Shown here: positions 60,004-64,000 of the stretch, piece by piece
Layout of the letters: every line of letters begins with the position of its first letter
Numbering within the stretch: position 1 is the first letter of the stretch
Position numbers and translations under genes: made by a program
NCBI GenBank assembly: GCA_048595745.1
Contig: CP184361.1
Source: Aquipseudomonas alcaligenes_A
GTDB taxonomy: Bacteria; Pseudomonadota; Gammaproteobacteria; Pseudomonadales; Pseudomonadaceae
Length of the DNA stretch: 64,000 nucleotides
Strand: one strand, 5' to 3'
The notes under the pieces: model-generated
Told to the model about the DNA's origin: nothing
The model's database searches: none
Seen by the model: only the letters and a program-made list of their open reading frames with translations

Positions 60004-60883
60004 GCACCTGCTCTGGCTGCTCTGCGTGGCCCTGCCGGTCAGTGCCCAGGACTGGCTGGCGCTGACCCTCTACCCGGGCGGCGAGCTTTACCAGGCCGAG
60101 CACCTGCAACGTCTGGTCGGCGCCACGCAGAATCTGTGGCAAGTGAAGGATGGCCAGGGGCGCACGCCGATCCAGTCCCTGGACAGCCTGGCCAGCACCA
60201 ATGCCATTGCCGTCCAGGGTGACGACGTGCGCTTCCGCCGGCTGATCGAGACCCGCGAGCTCACGCCTGCGGGCCTGCAGACCCTGGCCGTGCTGGTCGA
60301 GCGGCACCCGCTGCTTGGCCCGCGCCTGGTCACCGCTGCCGGCGACGGCACGCACTTCTGGCTGCGCCTGGCGCGGCCCTACGCGGAAGCCGACAAGGCC
60401 GAACTGCTGCTGAGCTATGCCAAGCGCCTGGCCGTCGATTTCGCTCCCGGCTGCCAGGTAGCCAGCGGCGCCCAGGGCGCATTGCAGGGATACACCCTGC
60501 AGGAGTGGACGCTGCAGGCCAGCGGTCCGGTGCCGCCGCGTACCACCACCCTGCAGGGCCTGCAGCAGGCCGCCGCGACGCTGCGCCAGCGCACCCTGCA
60601 GGCCTATTCGGCCGCCGACATCCTGGTCTACCTGCGCCACGTACTCAACGGCGAGTCCGGTCTGCCGGCCAGCGATGACGAAGTGGCTCAGCTCTACCTG
60701 ATCGCCGAGAGCCTGCGCAGTCGCGACCTGCAGGATCTGGCACGGCCCGACTTCCAGCGCCTCAAGTTGGTCGCCCTGGGGCGCCAGCGCAGCAGCGCGC
60801 CGAATCTGCCCGGCTACCGCCTGGAGACCACCGCGCAGTGGTCATCCACCCCGAACAGCTACCTGACAGTCGACTGTCGTTAA
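59996..60883 (+). CDS. Secreted protein of unknown family in the RND operon
   Basis: 295 residues; ATG 59996 overlaps the RND stop by 8 bp, with GGAG upstream. The signal peptide ends LPVSAQ-DWLAL. The mature part is mixed alpha/beta with Leu-rich helices (LQQAAATLRQRTLQAYSAADILVYLRHVLNG) and no membrane helix. I do not recognise a family. By position it is a periplasmic accessory of the transporter or of the lipid carrier encoded 10 bp downstream. Confidence 0.75.
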   Translation: MRKHLLWLLCVALPVSAQDWLALTLYPGGELYQAEHLQRLVGATQNLWQVKDGQGRTPIQSLDSLASTNAIAVQGDDVRFRRLIETRELTPAGLQTLAVLVERHPLLGPRLVTAAGDGTHFWLRLARPYAEADKAELLLSYAKRLAVDFAPGCQVASGAQGALQGYTLQEWTLQASGPVPPRTTTLQGLQQAAATLRQRTLQAYSAADILVYLRHVLNGESGLPASDDEVAQLYLIAESLRSRDLQDLARPDFQRLKLVALGRQRSSAPNLPGYRLETTAQWSSTPNSYLTVDCR

Positions 60884-60893
60884 GGAGTTTCCC

Positions 60894-61676
60894 ATGCGTA
60901 TTTCCCTGCTTGCTCTCGGCCTGCTGCTCAGTTTCCCGGCTCTCGCCGAGGCTCTCGACCCCGCCGCCATCATGCGCGCCGTGCGCGACCGCGACGAAGG
61001 CCAGGACCGCCGCTCCGAAGTGACCCTGGTGCAGACCATGGCCGATGGTTTCGTCCGCGAGCGCAAGCTGCTGATGCTGGAGAAGGAGTACGGCGAGGAG
61101 CGCAAGGCCACCCTGTACTTCACCGCGCCCAGCGACACCGCCGGCACCGGCATCCTCATGCACAGCTACGCCGAGGCCGCTGCCCGCGAGGACGACCAGT
61201 GGCTGTACCTGCCGGCTCTGCGCAAGACCCGGCGCATCGCCACCAACTCCAAGGAGGGCCCGTTCCTTGGCACCGACTTCTCCTTCGCTGACATCGAGCG
61301 CATGCGCGTCGACGACTACCAGTACCGGCTGCTGCGCGAGGAGGAGTACAAGGGGCGCCCGGTCTACGTGATCGAGGCGCGCACCGTCAACGGTCTGGAG
61401 AATCCGCGCACTGGCTACAGCCAGCGCCTGGTCTATGTCGACCGCGAGCGCCAGCTGATCCTGCGTGACGAGTTCTTCCGGGGCGGCCGGCAGATCAAGA
61501 CCTTCGAAGTGGTGGATGTGAGTCAGGTGGAAGGCTTCTGGACGGTCAACGAGTCGCTGATGAGCAACCTGGTCGAGGGTGGCCAGACCCGCCTGCTGCG
61601 CACCGCCGCTGACTACAACCTGGACCTGGGTGACCAGAACTTCAGCGAGCGCGCCCTGCGCAACGGGATTCGCTGA
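60894..61676 (+). CDS. LolA-like outer-membrane lipoprotein-sorting/lipid-carrier protein
   Basis: 260 residues, SD AAGGAG before ATG 60894. The signal peptide ends PALAEA-LDPA. The family core is clear: LYFTAPSDTAGTGILMHSY, DDQWLYLPALRKTRRIA, and FLGTDFSFADIERM. This family (PF17131-like) has the LolA half-barrel and is commonly encoded next to RND transporters. It would accept the exported amphiphile and carry it over the periplasm. Its stop overlaps the barrel gene start (TGATG). Confidence 0.88.
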   Translation: MRISLLALGLLLSFPALAEALDPAAIMRAVRDRDEGQDRRSEVTLVQTMADGFVRERKLLMLEKEYGEERKATLYFTAPSDTAGTGILMHSYAEAAAREDDQWLYLPALRKTRRIATNSKEGPFLGTDFSFADIERMRVDDYQYRLLREEEYKGRPVYVIEARTVNGLENPRTGYSQRLVYVDRERQLILRDEFFRGGRQIKTFEVVDVSQVEGFWTVNESLMSNLVEGGQTRLLRTAADYNLDLGDQNFSERALRNGIR

Positions 61677-62878
61677 TGCGTGCAGTGCTTATCGGCCTGC
61701 TGGGCCTGACCAGCCTGCCGCTGGCCGCGGCGACCCTCAGCAGTCGCGGTCACGTGGAGGACGGCTACCACCACGACACCACCGGCGCCAGCAGCTCCGG
61801 CCATCGCGTCGAAGCACTGCTGGAGAGCCGCATCAGCCAGGGCAACTGGACCCTCGACAGCGTGCTGCTAGGCCGCTACCGCAGCCAGTACGACGATGCC
61901 GGCGGCAAGCTGGAGGATCGCATGGAATCCGACCAGGACCTGCGCGAGCTCTATCTCACCTGGGCCGGCGACAACTGGCAATGGCGCCTCGGTCAGCAGC
62001 AGATCGCCTGGGGGCGCGGCGACTACTTCCGCCTGGTCGACGTGCTCAACCCGCTGGACCTGCGCGAGTTCCTGCTGCCCTACATCGACGACTACTCCCT
62101 CGGCCGGCAAACCCGGCCGATGGCGGTGGTGGAAATCTATGGCGACAGTCTGGAGCAGCAGTTCGTCGTCGCGCCCAAGGCCAAGACCACCCGCTACGCG
62201 CCGGCCGGCGCCGATTTCGCCGTGGCCGGGCGACCGGAGGGGCTGGGCGAGGACGACGAGCACGAGCGCCCGGATATTGGCTGGCGCGGCAAGATGCTGG
62301 TCGACGGCACCGACCTGGACTTCTACCTGTTCGACGGCCTCAGCCCCGATCCGCTGTACGTGGTGGAGGAGGGGCAGATGGTCGAACAACAGCGCCGGCG
62401 CAGCCTGGTCGGCGCCTCGTTCGCCCGCCCGGCCGGTGACTGGGTGGTGCGTGGCGACCTGGTGCACCTGTTCAACGAGCCGCTGCAGACCCCGGAAGGT
62501 GCGGAAAACGTACCCAAGTCGGCGGCGCTGCTCGGCCTCGATCTGACCCGCAACGAATGGACGGTCAACCTGCAGGCCACGGTCAGCCATCGCCACGGCG
62601 CACCGGACAGCCTGCCGCGCGAGACCGGCTGGGAGGCGTCGGTGGCGCTGCTCAAGGACTGGTCCAAGCAGCGCCTCAATGCCGGCGTCCTCTGGCTGTA
62701 CAACCGCGAGGTGCAGAGCAGCCACATGGTCAAGGCCAACCTCGGCTACCGGCCCTGGAACCAGTGGTACCTGGAGGGTGGCTACATCGCCTTCAGCGGC
62801 GGGCAGAGCACCCAGTACGGCCAGTTCGACAACCGCGACCGTCTCTACCTGCAGGTGCGCCGCGACTTCAGCCTGTGA
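61676..62878 (+). CDS. DUF1302-like outer-membrane barrel
   Basis: 400 residues with a signal peptide ending LPLAAA-TLSS. The signature WRLGQQQIAWGRGDYFRLVDVLNPLDLREF corresponds to the DUF1302 element also seen in the protein encoded at 9015-10796, though the protein is about 190 residues shorter. Alternating hydrophobic strands and a C-terminal RDFSL suggest a beta-barrel. It is the last gene of the six-gene operon and the likely outer-membrane receiver or exit pore. Confidence 0.82.
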   Translation: MRAVLIGLLGLTSLPLAAATLSSRGHVEDGYHHDTTGASSSGHRVEALLESRISQGNWTLDSVLLGRYRSQYDDAGGKLEDRMESDQDLRELYLTWAGDNWQWRLGQQQIAWGRGDYFRLVDVLNPLDLREFLLPYIDDYSLGRQTRPMAVVEIYGDSLEQQFVVAPKAKTTRYAPAGADFAVAGRPEGLGEDDEHERPDIGWRGKMLVDGTDLDFYLFDGLSPDPLYVVEEGQMVEQQRRRSLVGASFARPAGDWVVRGDLVHLFNEPLQTPEGAENVPKSAALLGLDLTRNEWTVNLQATVSHRHGAPDSLPRETGWEASVALLKDWSKQRLNAGVLWLYNREVQSSHMVKANLGYRPWNQWYLEGGYIAFSGGQSTQYGQFDNRDRLYLQVRRDFSL

Positions 62879-62990
62879 TTCGGCCCACTTGGATGGCGCC
62901 GCGCGGGCGGCGACAATGGCCGCCGCCGCACCCGGGAACGCCCGGGGCGGCGCGCAGTCGAAACGCCCGTCGCCGTCCCGAGGAGAATCC

Positions 62991-63740
62991 ATGCGTGCCA
63001 TCGCCGTTGCCGGCCTGCTGTCCCTGTCGCTACTGCTCAGTGGTTGCCAGGCCTTGCTGCTCGCCGCCAAGCCCGAATCGGGGCTGGCCGTCAGTCGCCA
63101 GGCCTGGGAACATCGCGCGCCGGGCTGTGAGGGCAAGGACTGCGCGCTGATCAATATCGACCTGCAGACCTTCGACGAGCTGCCGGAGCTGAATGCGCGC
63201 CTTGAGCAGGAGCTGCTCAAACTGACCATCGAGCTGCCGGGCGATCCGCCGCCACCCTCGTTGGCGGTCTACGAGCGGGAATTCCTGGCCGGCGCCCAGC
63301 CGGGCTGGATGAGCTACCTGCAGTCCAAGGTGCTGCAGCAGCACGGCCGCCTGGCGGTGATCGAACTGTCCAGCTATCGCTTCAGTGGCGGCGCCCACGG
63401 CGTTCCCGGACGTGCCTATCTGAACTACGACCGCGACAAAGGGCGCCTGCTGAGCCTGGACGACCTGCTGCTGCCGGATGGCGAGACCGCCTTCTGGCAG
63501 CAGGCCGAGCTGGCCTACCAGGCCTGGCTCAAGGCCAATGGCCTGGATCAGGATCTGCAGTACCAGGCCGAGTGGCCGTTCGTGCGCACCGCCAATGTCG
63601 CCCTGCTGCGCGACTCGGTCATGCTCAAGTACGAGGTCGGGCGTATCGCCCCCTATGCCAGCGGCCACCCCGAGCTGCGCATTCCCTACGCGCGGCTGAA
63701 CGGCATCCTCAAGTCCATCTACTTTCCCTCGTCGCGCTGA
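62991..63740 (+). CDS. DUF3298/RsiV-like lipoprotein
   Basis: 249 residues; ATG 62991 follows GAGGAGAATCC. Lipobox LLLSGCQALL gives a lipid-anchored protein. LNARLEQELLKL, then VIELSSYRFSGGAHGVPGRAYLNYDRDKGRLLSLDDLL, and PYASGHPELRIPYARL near the C-terminus are the DUF4163/DUF3298 pattern. RsiV, of this family, binds lysozyme in Bacillus; here there is no sigma factor nearby and the role is unknown. It lies 112 bp past the RND operon and may have its own promoter. Confidence 0.85.
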   Translation: MRAIAVAGLLSLSLLLSGCQALLLAAKPESGLAVSRQAWEHRAPGCEGKDCALINIDLQTFDELPELNARLEQELLKLTIELPGDPPPPSLAVYEREFLAGAQPGWMSYLQSKVLQQHGRLAVIELSSYRFSGGAHGVPGRAYLNYDRDKGRLLSLDDLLLPDGETAFWQQAELAYQAWLKANGLDQDLQYQAEWPFVRTANVALLRDSVMLKYEVGRIAPYASGHPELRIPYARLNGILKSIYFPSSR

Positions 63741-63752
63741 ACGGCGCACATG

Positions 63753-63778
63753 AAAAAGCCGGGCATGCCCGGCTTTTT
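63753..63778. terminator. Bidirectional rho-independent terminator
   Basis: AAAAAGCCGGGC-AT-GCCCGGCTTTTT is a perfect stem with A/T tracts on both sides, between the converging lipoprotein and thiC genes. Confidence 0.93.
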
Positions 63779-63795
63779 CAACTCTGCAGCGCGGC

Positions 63796-64000
63796 TCAGA
63801 CCTGCTTGTAGATCACCGCGCCCTCTTCCTTGAAGCGCTCGGACTGCTCGGCGAAGCCGGCCTCGATGGCCTTCTGCTCGTCGGTCAGGCCATGCTCGGC
63901 GGCGTACTCGCGCACCTCCTGGGTGATCTTCATCGAGCAGAACTTCGGCCCGCACATGGAGCAGAAGTGCGCCACCTTGGCCGACTCCTTTGGCAGGGTC
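63796..64000 (-). CDS. thiC: Phosphomethylpyrimidine synthase ThiC (3' end of gene only)
   Basis: Only the last 67 codons are in the window; the gene runs off the right edge. The diagnostic iron-sulfur cluster motif CSMCGPKFCSM is present, followed by KITQEVREYA and a tail ending AVIYKQV. ThiC is a radical SAM enzyme that makes the pyrimidine part of thiamine. Its position after nudF agrees with the Pseudomonas order apart from the inserted genes between 53.4 and 63.7 kb. Confidence 0.95.
   Translation of the reverse strand, partial: TLPKESAKVAHFCSMCGPKFCSMKITQEVREYAAEHGLTDEQKAIEAGFAEQSERFKEEGAVIYKQV

Overview
The window is GC-rich chromosomal DNA from a gamma-proteobacterium, almost certainly a Pseudomonas of the P. 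aeruginosa/P. mendocina/P. alcaligenes lineage. This rests on protein sequences and gene order. The run epimerase - oprG - DUF3299/ABC/DUF2796 - cnoX - nrdR - ribD - ribC - ribBA - ribH - nusB - thiL - pgpA - ribA - dxs/ispA/xseB, and the run parC - parE - yqiA - cpdA - DUF1249 - nudF - thiC, are the orders I remember from Pseudomonas. No tRNA, rRNA, CRISPR, prophage or insertion sequence was seen.

Layout. 0-3.6 kb: a truncated FAD-linked sugar-lactone oxidase, a PLP-dependent DSD1-type amino-acid racemase/aldolase and an AraC regulator. 3.8-8.1 kb: a minus-strand catabolic operon (FGGY kinase, class II aldolase, class III aminotransferase, and a second aldolase-fold protein that has lost all its metal ligands), divergent from a TetR regulator. 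9.0-14.4 kb: a DUF1302/DUF1329 pair and an unusual neutral ceramidase. 14.5-16.3 kb: two sugar-nucleotide SDR proteins. 16.4-20.4 kb: oprG with a candidate Anr box, then a Zur-box-preceded zinc operon whose first protein carries a (His-Glu) repeat. 20.5-23.1 kb: small housekeeping genes including cnoX. 23.2-32.8 kb: nrdR, riboflavin biosynthesis with an FMN riboswitch, nusB, thiL, pgpA, ribA and btuF. 32.8-35.0 kb: btuB with a cobalamin riboswitch. 35.0-40.3 kb: dxs, ispA and xseB, interrupted by a hydrolase and a PAP2 phosphatase. 40.4-44.6 kb: an MCE/Mla-type lipid ABC transporter with two tandem PqiC-like lipoproteins. 44.6-53.2 kb: parC, parE, cpdA and nudF neighbourhood, with a large nested inverted repeat over the parE start. 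53.4-54.3 kb: an orphan PAS protein. 54.5-62.9 kb: a tightly coupled six-gene operon. 63.0-64.0 kb: a DUF3298-type lipoprotein and the 3' end of thiC.

The best candidate for an undescribed system is the 54.5-62.9 kb operon. It encodes an E1/ThiF-like adenylating domain fused to a probable N-acyltransferase-like domain, an acyl-CoA dehydrogenase, an MMPL/RND transporter, a periplasmic protein of unknown family, a LolA-like lipid carrier and a DUF1302-like outer-membrane barrel. Five of these six genes overlap or lie within about 10 bp of the next, and the operon starts in an AT-rich promoter region. It reads as a pathway that makes an acylated small molecule or modified lipid and carries it to the outer membrane. 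The product is unknown. The DUF1302/DUF1329 pair at 9-12 kb has the same kind of envelope parts without a local transporter.
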